A stretch of 64,000 bases of DNA from Pelotomaculum terephthalicicum JT (GTDB taxonomy: Bacteria; Bacillota; Desulfotomaculia; Desulfotomaculales; Pelotomaculaceae), in the NCBI RefSeq assembly GCF_022410535.1, contig NZ_JAKNBL010000013.1, forward strand, positions 17,617 through 81,616. Reading direction: 5' to 3'. The first letter of the stretch is position 1. Every line of letters starts with the position of its first letter. This document shows positions 41,850 through 50,335 of the stretch, in pieces. The notes beneath the pieces were generated by a model. The model searched no databases, had not been told where the DNA came from, and saw nothing but the letters and a program-made list of their open reading frames with translations. The position numbers and the translations under genes were made by a program.

Positions 41850-42701
41850 TCAATCCCAGCTGAAGGTATACGAACTGCCATTATACCTGACATAATAACT
41901 CGCCTGATCATTATCAACGAGCTTTCCAGTAATATCTGCGTCTTCGTAACCGGTTCCATCAATCTCAGTATAAATTTTTGATCTTACAGCGTCTAAAAAT
42001 GTTTTTATTTTATTCGCGCTGACTTCTGTTAAATCATCGTGAACGTCTGCATCGCTGAAATCAAGCTTAATTGCATATGCCAAATCATCCTCGTCACCAG
42101 CCAAGCTTATTGCCACATCTATACCGTCGTCAGCGAAATAATCATTTCCGCCATCTTCAAAATAATCATTGAGCGTATCTTCAATATCTTTTATGCTGGC
42201 ATCATTGCTGACATTATTGTCACGTTGCTGAAATCTATGAATAAAAGATTTTGACTCATTAGCATTGACCTTGAAGTTATTTTTTCCGCCTGCGTTTGTG
42301 ATGCTCACAGTCTGGGTGGCATCATCCCAGGAAACCTGGCAACCGATCGTTTCTGAAACAAAGCGCAGCGGAACCATAGTTCTACCGTTGATAATTTTTG
42401 CCGGCACATCCAGGTTGACAGGTGTGCCGTTTTTAAACGCCTTGCCGCCTATAGCCAGCTTTAATTCAGTATTATCCCTCCTTGCCGTCACCGTCTGTGT
42501 AGCATCGTCCCAATTGACTTCCGCGTCCAAAGCTTCAAATATCGCCCGGAGAGGAACCATTGTTCTGTCGTTTTCAACAGTCGGCGGAACATCAAAGTTA
42601 AGAGCCTGCCCGTCAAGAACTACACGAGGCGCAGCTTGGGCTAAACCAGCAAAGGAAAACGTAGCAAACAAAACGAGGACAAGCAGAAAACATTTACGCA
42701 T
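41850..42701 (-). CDS. secreted protein with two copper-amine-oxidase-N-like domains
   Basis: 283 residues. Signal peptide (MRKCFLLVLVLFATFSFAGL then AQA), then two copies of the copper amine oxidase N-terminal-like domain (PF07833): DRTMVPLRAIFEALDAEVNW DDATQ and GRTMVPLRFVSETIGCQVSW DDATQ. The C-terminal about 135 residues are acidic and unrecognised (DTLNDYFEDGGNDYFADDG). Such proteins are surface or spore-associated in Clostridia; copper binding is not implied. ATG follows AAGGAGTG. Confidence 0.85.
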   Translation of the reverse strand: MRKCFLLVLVLFATFSFAGLAQAAPRVVLDGQALNFDVPPTVENDRTMVPLRAIFEALDAEVNWDDATQTVTARRDNTELKLAIGGKAFKNGTPVNLDVPAKIINGRTMVPLRFVSETIGCQVSWDDATQTVSITNAGGKNNFKVNANESKSFIHRFQQRDNNVSNDASIKDIEDTLNDYFEDGGNDYFADDGIDVAISLAGDEDDLAYAIKLDFSDADVHDDLTEVSANKIKTFLDAVRSKIYTEIDGTGYEDADITGKLVDNDQASYYVRYNGSSYTFSWD

Positions 42702-42741
42702 GGTATCACTCCTTATGTTAAATTTAAAAGCTATATATAAT

Positions 42742-42764
42742 CCGGCGGCCGGCCGGTTTTTTTT
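42742..42764 (+). terminator. plus-strand terminator in the upstream region of 41850
   Basis: CCGGC-GGCCG-GCCGG followed by eight T. Orientation is plus, although the nearest gene on that strand ends at 41593. It would stop a plus-strand transcript running antisense to the gene at 41850-42701. Confidence 0.55.
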
Positions 42765-42856
42765 GTATTTGTTGATTTTTATATTAATACCATTTACTTA
42801 AACCAAGCTGAGTGCTGTCTGTGAATTCCATGAAAATTATTTGAACATTTTGTGTA

Positions 42857-42917
42857 CAAAAAAGCCCTCTCCTTAGAGCAGGGCAGAGAGAAATAAAACC
42901 CGTCTTAAAAAACGGGC
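42857..42917 (-). terminator. tandem terminators after the small membrane protein
   Basis: Two hairpins in succession: CCCG/CGGG (42899-42916) with TTTTAT, and GCCCT...AGGGC (42863-42883) with TTTTTT, both correctly oriented for the minus strand past the stop at 42945. Confidence 0.8.
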
Positions 42918-42944
42918 AAACATTGCCTGCGCACCAACGGCGTA

Positions 42945-43328
42945 TTAACCGGTTAACTCCCAAATCTTCCGCAGCACCTTTCCCATGGTCCCAATCATCA
43001 GCCCGATAGATGAAAGCAGAGTCACCGTTTTCGCCATGCTGCCAAGCTGTTTATGGCCGGTCGCTGAAGCAATCCGGTCAATCATATAACCAACCACTGT
43101 CAGGAGTAAAATTTGAAGCAACACAAACCCGGGTCCGCCAGGACCGAAAGTTGCGCCTGCCACAGCGTCCTGGCTCATTTTATCCCCGGTCACCGCTGCG
43201 GCCAGCACCGGAAATCCACCCGGAGGATATTTCTTTCCGAAGTAATTCACAATAGCTGATATCCACCAGGTATGCTCCAACTTAAATTTTGCACCTTTAC
43301 CCCTAACATGCCATGCTATAATTCTCAC
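42945..43328 (-). CDS. small membrane protein of unknown function
   Basis: 127 residues with two hydrophobic segments (about 66-85, GPGFVLLQILLLTVVGYMI; and about 98-118, MAKTVTLLSSIGLMIGTMGK). The N-terminal 60 residues are soluble and Gly/Lys-rich with tryptophans (KFKLEHTWWISAIVNYFGKKYPPGGFP). I do not recognise a family. It is the partner nearest to the XRE regulator gene at 43499, in the same orientation 170 bases away. Confidence 0.6.
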   Translation of the reverse strand: MRIIAWHVRGKGAKFKLEHTWWISAIVNYFGKKYPPGGFPVLAAAVTGDKMSQDAVAGATFGPGGPGFVLLQILLLTVVGYMIDRIASATGHKQLGSMAKTVTLLSSIGLMIGTMGKVLRKIWELTG

Positions 43329-43474
43329 TTGTTGCTCAGCTCCTTTATTAAATCATTTAAATTGTCAGCCTAAATCTCAAAATCGTTAATTCCAGGGTTC
43401 ACCTCCTGTTTGTTGTTGCCTACGAAATTTGTTTTGTAAATTATACGAGTATTTGTTTGTCCAATATTCTAAAA

Positions 43475-43516
43475 TAAAAAACCCATCAACAAGGTATTTT
43501 ATTCCTTATTAATGGG
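43475..43516 (-). terminator. terminator overlapping the end of the XRE gene
   Basis: CCCAT...ATGGG and AAGG/CCTT arms form an extended hairpin containing the gene's own stop codon, with TTTTTT following on the minus strand. Confidence 0.75.
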
Positions 43517-43876
43517 CTTGAGGTAAAACAATTCTTGTAACTTTGCGCCAACTGCCTGCTCCAACAGTAACGCGACAGTGACGGAAGGTTCTACTTTGCC
43601 GTTTGCGATATTGCTAAGGTGGGGGCGGTCGATTCCGATCATGGCCGCGACCTCTGTAATAGTTTTGCCGCGGGCTTTAAATATCAGTTTTAACCGATTA
43701 CAAAGCTTAACGTTGCTCTTTATATTAGCAGGTTGACATTCCGGACGTTCATATTGTTCCAGCCAAAAGGCCAATATCTCTCGAAAAAATGTTTCTTCAG
43801 TCAATCCTGGATTTAATTTTTTGCCTTTGCTGTAGATAGCTAAAGCAATCTCGGCAACATCAGGCGATAAGTTCAC
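43499..43876 (-). CDS. XRE-family transcriptional regulator
   Basis: 125 residues. The C-terminal half is a Cro/C1-type HTH (FKARGKTITEVAAMIGIDRPHL, SNIANGKVEPSVTVALLLE). The N-terminal half is a helical region with no recognised fold. An imperfect palindrome at 43889-43908 lies just before its start and could be its operator. Confidence 0.85.
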   Translation of the reverse strand: MNLSPDVAEIALAIYSKGKKLNPGLTEETFFREILAFWLEQYERPECQPANIKSNVKLCNRLKLIFKARGKTITEVAAMIGIDRPHLSNIANGKVEPSVTVALLLEQAVGAKLQELFYLKPINKE

Positions 43877-43888
43877 AGCGACACACCT

Positions 43889-43908
43889 CTGTATAGTATA
43901 TGCTACAG
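43889..43908. promoter_or_regulatory. candidate operator between XRE gene and small divergent gene
   Basis: CTGTA-N3-TATA-N3-TACAG (14 of 20 positions symmetric), in the 69-base region between the divergent starts at 43876 and 43946. Confidence 0.45.
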
Positions 43909-43945
43909 TTGTCGTGGAAATAATTCATTATGGAGGTGTTCAAAC

Positions 43946-44068
43946 ATGATCAGACTTATCACTACTCCTTACAAGGACAAGCCCCTAGACCGCGATTCCT
44001 ACGACATTAACAAAGCTGCCAAAGACATAGCTGAAAGCACCAAGAAAAAAGACAGCGGCAAAAAATAA
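43946..44068 (+). CDS. 40-aa hydrophilic miniprotein
   Basis: ATG 43946 behind GGAGGTG. Product MIRLITTPYKDKPLDRDSYD INKAAKDIAESTKKKDSGKK, highly charged and lysine-rich at the end. Divergent from the XRE gene with a shared, operator-bearing spacer, so it may be its target. A strong hairpin follows at 44161. Function unknown. Confidence 0.55.
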   Translation: MIRLITTPYKDKPLDRDSYDINKAAKDIAESTKKKDSGKK

Positions 44069-44160
44069 AAATCCTGAAAATCATACCCCTGAATTCAGGC
44101 GGCACTTGCGAAGTAATAAATAAATGCAGGCCATGGAAACCACCTCAGCCTGCGTTCAGT

Positions 44161-44191
44161 AAAGGCCGCCTCTATCACCCGGGCGGCCTTT
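44161..44191. terminator. strong hairpin with T run
   Basis: AAAGGCCGCC / GGCGGCCTTT (44161-44170, 44182-44191) with a ten-base loop. It acts on the plus strand after the miniprotein and is also symmetric for transcription from rlmH on the minus strand. Confidence 0.8.
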
Positions 44192-44249
44192 AATACTTAC
44201 GTCGCTTCCCAATAAAACTTAAAAGGATTATTAACATTTTAATTATGCG

Positions 44250-44732
44250 TTACTTGTGGTACGGTTCGCTCCGGCTGATTTTAAACCAGCGGTAAAGCTG
44301 CTCCAGCAAGATCAGCCTGAACAACTGGTGAGGAAATGTCAGCTGCGAAAATGACAAGCGCAAATCGGCGCGCCGTACGATCTCCGGTGATAATCCGAGC
44401 GAGCCGCCGATGACGAAGGTCAGGTCGTTCCTGCCCGCCAGCGCCAGTTCATCCAAAAGTGCCGCCATTTCTTCTGAAGATCTTGATTCCCCATTTTTGT
44501 CCAGAGCCACTAAAAAGGTGCCCGGCCTCAAATGGTTCAACAAACGCGCACCTTCTTTTTCCCGGACCTTTCGCCGCGCGTCCGGGGAAGGATTGTCCGG
44601 TATGCCCTCGTCTTCCACCTCGTATAATGCCACTTTGGCGTAAGGGGACACTCTTTTCAGGTATTCCCCCACACCCACGGTCAGATATTTCTCTTTCAGA
44701 CGGCCAACGGCAAGGATGGCGATATGTTGCAT
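44250..44732 (-). CDS. rlmH: 23S rRNA pseudouridine-1915 N3-methyltransferase
   Basis: SPOUT-family methyltransferase acting on 23S rRNA residue 1915. 160 residues with the family features LAVGRLKEKYL, LVALDKNGES, VIGGSLG (SAM-binding knot) and the C-terminal EQLYRWFKISRSEPYHK. No signs of change. It ends 4 bases after murA starts in transcription order (murA upstream at 44737). Confidence 0.96.
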   Translation of the reverse strand: MQHIAILAVGRLKEKYLTVGVGEYLKRVSPYAKVALYEVEDEGIPDNPSPDARRKVREKEGARLLNHLRPGTFLVALDKNGESRSSEEMAALLDELALAGRNDLTFVIGGSLGLSPEIVRRADLRLSFSQLTFPHQLFRLILLEQLYRWFKISRSEPYHK

Positions 44733-44736
44733 GCGC

Positions 44737-45993
44737 TCATTTTCTCCAAACTTTAGCCCCGAGGGAATTCAGCTTTACCTCCAGGTTGTTGTAACCCCGG
44801 TCAATATAAACGGCGTTTGATATTTCCGTGTCGCCTTTCGCCAGCAACCCGGCCACGATTAGCGCGGCGCCGGAGCGTAGGTCCGTGGCTTTGACCTGTG
44901 CGCCGTGCAAAGCCGGCACACCTTCGATCACCGCCATTCTTCCCTCTATCTTTATCCTCGCGCCCATGCGCTTGAGTTCATTTGCCACCATGAACCGGTT
45001 TTCAAATATATTTTCCACAATCATGCTGGTGCCGGGCACAACAGAAAGCATTGCCATTAACTGGGACTGCATATCGGTGGGAAAACCGGGATATGGCATC
45101 GTCTTGATGTCAATGGGCCGGAGTTTTTTTCCGGCCGTCACCCTGAGAGTGTCCTCCTTCTCGAAAACATCGACATTAGCTTCCCGCAGTTTGGCGCTCA
45201 AAGGCTCCAGGTGGGTCGGAATCAGGTTCTCCAGAGTAACGTCTCCGCCCGTTGCGGCCGCGGCCACCATAAAGGTCCCCGCTTCAATCCGGTCGGGAAT
45301 CACCGAGTATCGCCCATCGGTTTCCAGGCTGGGCGCACCGTCGACTTTTATCACATCTGTACCCGCGCCCCGCACTCTCGCTCCAATGGTATTTAAGAAG
45401 TTGGCCAGGTCAACGATTTCCGGCTCCTTGGCCGAGTTCTCAATCAACGTCTGTCCCTCGGCGAGACAAGCCGCCATCATTATGTTTTCCGTCGCTCCCA
45501 CACTGGGGAAATCAAGGTAAACCCTGGTTCCCTTCAATTTTCCGTCAACACTGCCGCGCACGAAGCCGCGTTCCATGACAAGCTCCGCGCCCAGCCCGGC
45601 GAGGCCTTTGAAATGCAGGTCCATCGGTCTCAACCCGATGTTGCAGCCGCCCGGCAGGGCAACCAGCGCGCGGCCAAACCTGGCCAGCACCGGTCCGAGG
45701 AGGAGGTTCGACGCCCGTAGTTTCTTTACCAGGTGGTAAGGAGCTTCAAAATTGACCTGCTCAGAGGTAACAATCTTGAGCGCTTCGGCACTTTCCCAGG
45801 ACACTGTGGCGCCCATGCTTTTGATTATATCTATCATTACCCGCACATCGCTGATATCGGGAATATTCTCCAGTACTATTTCTCCCCGGGACAATATGGT
45901 AGCGCACAGAATAGCCAGGGAAGCGTTTTTTGCGCCGCTAATTTTCACCTTTCCCCGCAGTGGCTTTCCCCCGGTAATAACAATCTTGTCCAT
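44737..45993 (-). CDS. murA: UDP-N-acetylglucosamine 1-carboxyvinyltransferase
   Basis: First committed step of peptidoglycan synthesis, adding enolpyruvate to UDP-GlcNAc; the target of fosfomycin. 418 residues; catalytic C117 is in LPGGCNIGLRPMDLH, so the protein is of the cysteine, fosfomycin-sensitive type. The symmetrical two-domain EPT fold motifs (GAKNASLAIL, RPDRIEAGTF-like VIPDRIEAGTF) are present. ATG follows GGAGGA. Same unit as rlmH. Confidence 0.97.
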   Translation of the reverse strand: MDKIVITGGKPLRGKVKISGAKNASLAILCATILSRGEIVLENIPDISDVRVMIDIIKSMGATVSWESAEALKIVTSEQVNFEAPYHLVKKLRASNLLLGPVLARFGRALVALPGGCNIGLRPMDLHFKGLAGLGAELVMERGFVRGSVDGKLKGTRVYLDFPSVGATENIMMAACLAEGQTLIENSAKEPEIVDLANFLNTIGARVRGAGTDVIKVDGAPSLETDGRYSVIPDRIEAGTFMVAAAATGGDVTLENLIPTHLEPLSAKLREANVDVFEKEDTLRVTAGKKLRPIDIKTMPYPGFPTDMQSQLMAMLSVVPGTSMIVENIFENRFMVANELKRMGARIKIEGRMAVIEGVPALHGAQVKATDLRSGAALIVAGLLAKGDTEISNAVYIDRGYNNLEVKLNSLGAKVWRK

Positions 45994-46087
45994 ATGTTCC
46001 TCCTAATAGTACACGTAGAAAAACCTATATAAATAATAATAAAAATATTCGCCCAAAAAAATGTAATCCCTGTTACATTTCAATTAT

Positions 46088-46939
46088 TTATTTAGCAAAG
46101 GAAACCTGCCAATTATGACAATTATATCCAAATTGCCACATGTCTACATTTAAAACATTCTCCATAGCCTGGCTCAAGCTGTGCCCCCGGCCCAGTTCAT
46201 CGATTAATTCGCGCAAAGCGTCTTCTCCGTATTTTTGCGCGATATAGTCCACCGCTGCAAACGAATCCTTGTACGCCTGGGCTTGTTCCGGCAGGCTGTC
46301 AAAATCAGCTTCCAATTCCTCTATGGAGTAATGCTGTTGTCCCGGTAAACCCGCCTGGTCGCCGATGACAAACCCGGTCAGCTTATAATCTTCGTATTGC
46401 GCGACACCTTCGGTAAACCAGCGCGGGTAATTGCCCCCGGTCAGGTAATCCACCATTAAGTGAGTGAGTTCGTGCGCCATTGGCCCGGAAGAAATGAATT
46501 TTTCTTTAATCCGCTCCGGCTCAACACCGCCGGCCCAAACTGCGGGGGAAAGCACCCTGATTGTGCCGGCCCAATAAACACCCATGGCGCTTTCTTTTGC
46601 TTCCCAGCCGAAACTTTTATTTAATTCTTCCTTGGAGGAATAAAGAATAATTGGAATCTTGCCACGCGTGGAATAGCCAAAATCAGCCCTTACCGGGCCA
46701 TAAAACTGCTCCGCCACGGCGAGTACCAGTTCCGCTTCAGCGCGTTTATCCGGCAAAAACCGGATATAAAAATGCTCCGAGGAAATTTTATCCATCCCCC
46801 ATGTCCCAATGACCGCGTGGGTCTTCATCAGTTCCCTGATTGCTCCATAGCCATAGAATTTCGCGCCGGCGGGGAGCTTCAAGAACAGTGCCGTCACTAT
46901 AATAACAGCGGTTGTGAAAAACCCCAGCAGCTTATTCAT
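46088..46939 (-). CDS. peptidase MA-like membrane-anchored metalloprotease
   Basis: 283 residues. An N-terminal membrane anchor (LLGFFTTAVIIVTALFLKLP) is followed by an exported domain with the gluzincin motif HELTHLMVDYL and the third-ligand glutamate in FTEGVAQYEDY. This is the DUF2268/peptidase-MA-like group (PF13485). Unlike soluble members it is attached to the outside of the membrane. Substrate not predictable. It is upstream of murA's region but separated by 95 bases. Confidence 0.85.
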   Translation of the reverse strand: MNKLLGFFTTAVIIVTALFLKLPAGAKFYGYGAIRELMKTHAVIGTWGMDKISSEHFYIRFLPDKRAEAELVLAVAEQFYGPVRADFGYSTRGKIPIILYSSKEELNKSFGWEAKESAMGVYWAGTIRVLSPAVWAGGVEPERIKEKFISSGPMAHELTHLMVDYLTGGNYPRWFTEGVAQYEDYKLTGFVIGDQAGLPGQQHYSIEELEADFDSLPEQAQAYKDSFAAVDYIAQKYGEDALRELIDELGRGHSLSQAMENVLNVDMWQFGYNCHNWQVSFAK

Positions 46940-47069
46940 AGTATATTCCCCTACCCCTCGAACCGCCGCCTAAATTGCGGCACTCGACATCAATAAATCA
47001 TTTGATTAATTAATTAATTATAAAGTCCGAATGAGGCCCTTCCTAGCGGAAATAGCTGGAGGGCAAAAT

Positions 47070-47114
47070 AAAAAAGACGGGAACATACGCGTTAAGCCGC
47101 ATTGGATTCCCGCC
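47070..47114 (-). terminator. terminator after the TPR gene
   Basis: On the minus strand GGCGGGAA pairs with TTCCCGTC (one G-T) around a 23-base loop and is followed by TTTTTT. The stop of the TPR gene is at 47130. Confidence 0.75.
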
Positions 47115-47129
47115 GGGTATACCGCCATA

Positions 47130-47720
47130 TCATTGTTCTTGAGCTGCCAGCGCCTTCCATTCCTCAATTGCCTGCTTGGCGTGCTCAACATCTGTTCCCT
47201 GCTTGGCCAGGGCGATAAACTTCTCCAGCTCCTGGATGCCCGCCGCGTAATCTTTTTTCCCTTGGCCAAGCACATAACCATAGATCAAGTGGGCTTCCCC
47301 GTTGTCCGGGTTATTCTTAATTATTTCGTTCAGCTGGCCTATAGCCAGGTCATATTGGCTGGTAAAATAATAAATATATGCCATTTCTAAACGGACCGTG
47401 ATGTTATTGGGCTCAACGGCAAGCACCTGTTCATAGGTCTTAACAGCCTGGTCCGGCTTGCCGGCACGGATGTACGCCTCACCCAATTCCATCAGAACAG
47501 CTGTATCACGCGGGTTTTCTTTAGCCCTGGCCTCAAGGGCGGGCAGATCATCCAGGGCTGTCTGTCCGGTCTGCTCCGTGTCTGGCAGCCCGTTGCCAGC
47601 CGGCTGTTCTTGAAAAAGCCCCGCCAGCGGAAACACCAGTCCAACAGCAATTAAAACAGTGATCGTGATAAAAACAATTTTTTGAAATTTATTTTTCTTG
47701 ATAGCTTTGTTAAGGTACAA
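47130..47720 (-). CDS. membrane-anchored TPR protein
   Basis: 196 residues. Membrane segment at about residues 14-33 (IVFITITVLIAVGLVFPLAG), then a helical tandem repeat array, at least three TPR units (AVLMELGEAYIRAGKPDQAV, ITVRLEMAYIYYFTSQYDLA, AHLIYGYVLGQGKKDYAAGI). A scaffold for other exported proteins is likely; no partner is obvious. It is separated from the peptidase gene by 190 bases and a terminator. Confidence 0.85.
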   Translation of the reverse strand: MYLNKAIKKNKFQKIVFITITVLIAVGLVFPLAGLFQEQPAGNGLPDTEQTGQTALDDLPALEARAKENPRDTAVLMELGEAYIRAGKPDQAVKTYEQVLAVEPNNITVRLEMAYIYYFTSQYDLAIGQLNEIIKNNPDNGEAHLIYGYVLGQGKKDYAAGIQELEKFIALAKQGTDVEHAKQAIEEWKALAAQEQ

Positions 47721-47800
47721 TTTTTCTCACCCCAAATTTTTAGAGATCAACTTGTATTATAACATCACATTAAATGTTGACAAGTATTTTCATGAATAAT

Positions 47801-47833
47801 AAAAAGAGCCGCCCGGTAATATGCCCGTGCGGC
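47801..47833 (-). terminator. terminator after the M23 gene
   Basis: GCCGC-C/A-CGG stem (47808-47816 with 47824-47833) followed by TCTTTTT on the minus strand, just past the M23 stop at 47847. Confidence 0.75.
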
Positions 47834-47846
47834 CCCAATAGTTAGA

Positions 47847-49244
47847 TCATGGTAAAAAATTGACCGGGTTGCGCTGCTGCCCGTCGATGATCACTTCAAA
47901 ATGCAAGTGCGGTCCGGTGGAATAACCCGTCGATCCTACCTTCCCGATAAGCTCCCCCCGGTCAACCGACCGGCCGACGGCAACATTGATTGTGGAAAGG
48001 TGCGCGTATTTGGTTACCACGCCGCTGCCGTGGGATATTTCCACCGCTTTGCCGTAGCCGCCGTCCCAGCCGGCGGCTGTCACCGTACCGCCCGCAGCGG
48101 CGGCAACCGGGTCGCCGTAGTCCGCGCCAATATCGATCCCCTCATGCATCCTGCCGCCGCGCATGCCGAACGGCGAAACGATGCCGCCGCCGCAAGGCCA
48201 ACTGACGCGCGCCGCGCCGCGGGAAGCGAGCATTATCTGAGATCCTTTAACAACTACCTCACTTGCTGGCTCGCGTATTATATTCTGCTCACAGATTTCC
48301 CTGCCTGTTTCCAATCCATTTTCTTTGGTAACCAGATAGGTTACTATTCTTTGACCGGGCACCCCTGGGCGGATAATCTTCTTTTCTCCCGGCAATAAAC
48401 TGTCGTCCTTCTTTTCCTCAACCTGGTACGGCATTTCTTCCTCGACAGTTTCCTGCCGGGTCGCCACGACAGTGATCAGCGGCACCTCCATGCTGAGTTT
48501 CAGCACCTGTCCAATACTCAGACGCCAAGTATCCACACCCGGGTTGCTCGCCTGCAGCTGTTCAGGACGAATATCGAACGCCGCGGAAATATCCCACGCA
48601 GTGTCCCCTTCTTTAACCGTATACTGCTTAATCTCACTTGTCCCCAGTAAAACCACATCTCTGGCAACGTCAAACTCAAGCAGATCACTCGCCTTAACAG
48701 GTTTTTCCGTCAACTCAACTTTTTCCTTAAAGCCAACTTGTTCTCCCGGCTCAGCGGGATATACAGATTTAAGCCAGTCAAGCAGTTTCTGCGCGTCGTC
48801 CTTTTGCTTCAGGCACAGCTTATCCTCCCCGTTAATCACGATCACAGCGCCTTTTGCATTAAATGACAAGGTCTTGCTCAAAACATCTTTCAGAGCTTCG
48901 CAGTCTAATATTTCCTCTTCCTTTACCCGCACTCCGTTATATGAGACTTTTTCTCCAACCGTCAAGGCCGTGCCGGCCTGTTCGGATTTTAACTCAATCA
49001 ACTCGCCCAGGGCTTTTTTCGCGTCATTCTCGTGAGCGACAACAGCTACCACTTTCCCATCGACAGTCACGGCGCAGGCGTTCCCTCCCAAAAAACCGTA
49101 AGCCGTTATCGCCAGGATAAAATACAACGCCACGCCCAACCCTAACTGGCAGGCGACTGACTGCTTGGAAAGCCACCGCTTCAAACCGTTCAGAGACTCC
49201 CCTAGCCCCGGAAGGCGCCGCAAGCCTTCATGAAATTGCGGCAA
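47847..49244 (-). CDS. M23 endopeptidase with LysM and G5 domains
   Basis: About 465 residues from TTG 49244 (AAAGGAG nine bases before it); an in-frame ATG exists at 49304. Order: cytoplasmic tail, one membrane segment (LGLGVALYFILAITAYGFL), a cystatin-like/coiled region with repeated K/E, LysM (VKEGDTAWDISAAFDIRPEQ), G5-like (ITVVATRQETVEEEMPYQVE, TYLVTKENGLETGRE), and the M23 Zn-peptidase with MHEGIDIGADYGDPV, KYAHLS and GPHLHFEV. This matches exported cell-wall hydrolases involved in cell separation or sporulation. All zinc ligands (H, D, H) are intact. Confidence 0.93.
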   Translation of the reverse strand: MPQFHEGLRRLPGLGESLNGLKRWLSKQSVACQLGLGVALYFILAITAYGFLGGNACAVTVDGKVVAVVAHENDAKKALGELIELKSEQAGTALTVGEKVSYNGVRVKEEEILDCEALKDVLSKTLSFNAKGAVIVINGEDKLCLKQKDDAQKLLDWLKSVYPAEPGEQVGFKEKVELTEKPVKASDLLEFDVARDVVLLGTSEIKQYTVKEGDTAWDISAAFDIRPEQLQASNPGVDTWRLSIGQVLKLSMEVPLITVVATRQETVEEEMPYQVEEKKDDSLLPGEKKIIRPGVPGQRIVTYLVTKENGLETGREICEQNIIREPASEVVVKGSQIMLASRGAARVSWPCGGGIVSPFGMRGGRMHEGIDIGADYGDPVAAAAGGTVTAAGWDGGYGKAVEISHGSGVVTKYAHLSTINVAVGRSVDRGELIGKVGSTGYSTGPHLHFEVIIDGQQRNPVNFLP

Positions 49245-49547
49245 CTGCTTCAACTCCTTTCCGCATGCTGAAATCAACCAGCCCTGATTTGGGAAAAACC
49301 ACAAAGATTATAGCATATACTATTAATCCTGGTAAACTAATTAATAAAATAGAAAACGGCCCAATTACAGCCGCAGAATGAGAATTTTGAGAATATTCCA
49401 CTTTGTTGGCTTAATTGACCGGGCTATTTACAATCAACCGGACATTTCCGCTTCCCGCGCCTTTAAAAAATGGCGCGCTCCAAGCGCTTTCGCGCCAATA
49501 TGCAACCATGTTTGTACGGCTTAATAATGAACCTATGCACTCATTTA

Positions 49548-49585
49548 GAAAAAGAACCTCATCCCGGCGGGACAAGGTTCTTTTT
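49548..49585 (-). terminator. terminator after SCIFF gene
   Basis: AAAGAACCT...AGGTTCTTT hairpin that includes the last base of the SCIFF stop codon, with a T run on the minus strand. Confidence 0.85.
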
Positions 49586-49736
49586 ATCTTTCATTCTCTT
49601 TTACGCAGACCTGATTGCCGACTGTGCAAGAAGTCTTGCAGGCTGACTGGCAGGAGGTCTGGCACTCGCCACAGCCGCGATCCTTAATAGTTGCCGGCAA
49701 CCGGGTGCTGTTCAAGGTTTTAATGTGTTTCTTCAA
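49584..49736 (-). CDS. scfA: SCIFF ranthipeptide precursor
   Basis: 50 residues from TTG 49736 (GGGGGTGGG in front): KKHIKTLNSTRLPATIKDRG, then CGECQTSCQSACKTSCTVGN and QVCVKENER. Six cysteines lie in the last 30 residues with the SCIFF spacing (positions 22, 25, 29, 33, 37, 44). SCIFF peptides are modified by a radical SAM maturase that forms sulfur-to-alpha-carbon (or beta/gamma) thioether links. The usual maturase gene is not beside it; the next gene downstream is the M23 peptidase. Role in the cell unknown. Found by reading the minus strand inside a longer spurious frame. Confidence 0.92.
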   Translation of the reverse strand: MKKHIKTLNSTRLPATIKDRGCGECQTSCQSACKTSCTVGNQVCVKENER

Positions 49737-49757
49737 ATTTCCCACCCCCGCTAAAAC

Positions 49758-49786
49758 ATTATAAATGATTCGGAAAAAAGGCGCAA
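49758..49786 (-). promoter_or_regulatory. promoter of the SCIFF gene
   Basis: On the minus strand TTGCGC (49786-49781) and TATAAT (49763-49758) are 17 bases apart, ending 22 bases before the start codon. Confidence 0.65.
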
Positions 49787-49864
49787 TAAAAATGAAATAA
49801 ATTTTAACAAACAAAAAATCGGAATTAATCGTAAAACTTTTCAGAATAATATGTAATATTCCTA

Positions 49865-50002
49865 TTGATTTGTTTACCATCCCCTGTTATAATTAAATAA
49901 AGTTTCATAATATTCTAGTAATTTAATCAATTTAAAATACTGCTTGAAAACCCTCATTCCTCTCCTTTTCTATGGTACCCGGGCAGCCGGGTATTTTTTT
50001 TT
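49865..50002 (+). other. promoter plus short leader ending in a terminator (possible small RNA)
   Basis: TTGATT (49865-49870) and TATAAT (49888-49893), 17 bases apart, should start transcription near 49900. About 80 bases on, TACCCGG-GCAG-CCGGGTA (49976-49993) is followed by nine T. The transcript would be an approximately 100-base RNA unless read-through reaches the lipoprotein operon at 50078. No known riboswitch is recognised in the leader. Confidence 0.5.
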
Positions 50003-50077
50003 GCGCATTTTTATTGATATTAAAGGATTACCCAGGTATTTTATCGAATAAAACTCTTGATAGGAGTTGGTGTATCA

Positions 50078-50335
50078 ATGAACCGTCAAAAACTTTTAGG
50101 TGTTCTCGTGGCCGGCATCATCGCTTTAACCGGGTGCAGCCAGACGGCATCCAACGATCCTCCGGCGGAGGAAGAGGAGCAGCAGGAAGATGTCTACTAT
50201 GATGACGAAGGCTACTATGATGACGACGGCCATTTTATTCATACCGGCAAAATACACTCCGGCGGCAAGTCAAAGATAACATCGTCCTCTTCAAAGGGGC
50301 TGGGCTCGTCAGCCAAAGGAAGTGTTTCTTCTTGA
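50078..50335 (+). CDS. small lipoprotein with acidic-tyrosine and Ser/Gly-rich tail
   Basis: 85 residues from ATG 50078 (TAGGAG in front). Lipobox IIALTGC, then an acidic, tyrosine-rich section (EEEEQQEDVYYDDEGYYDDD) and a terminal Lys/Ser/Gly tail ending SSSSKGLGSSAKGSVSS. Its place before a GSP-synthase-like ligase and a DUF350 protein parallels E. coli ygiB/yjfM (DUF1190 lipoproteins) with ygiC/yjfC, and the Gly-Ser tail looks similar in style. It overlaps the next gene by four bases. Possible substrate of that ligase; that is inference. Confidence 0.75.
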   Translation: MNRQKLLGVLVAGIIALTGCSQTASNDPPAEEEEQQEDVYYDDEGYYDDDGHFIHTGKIHSGGKSKITSSSSKGLGSSAKGSVSS

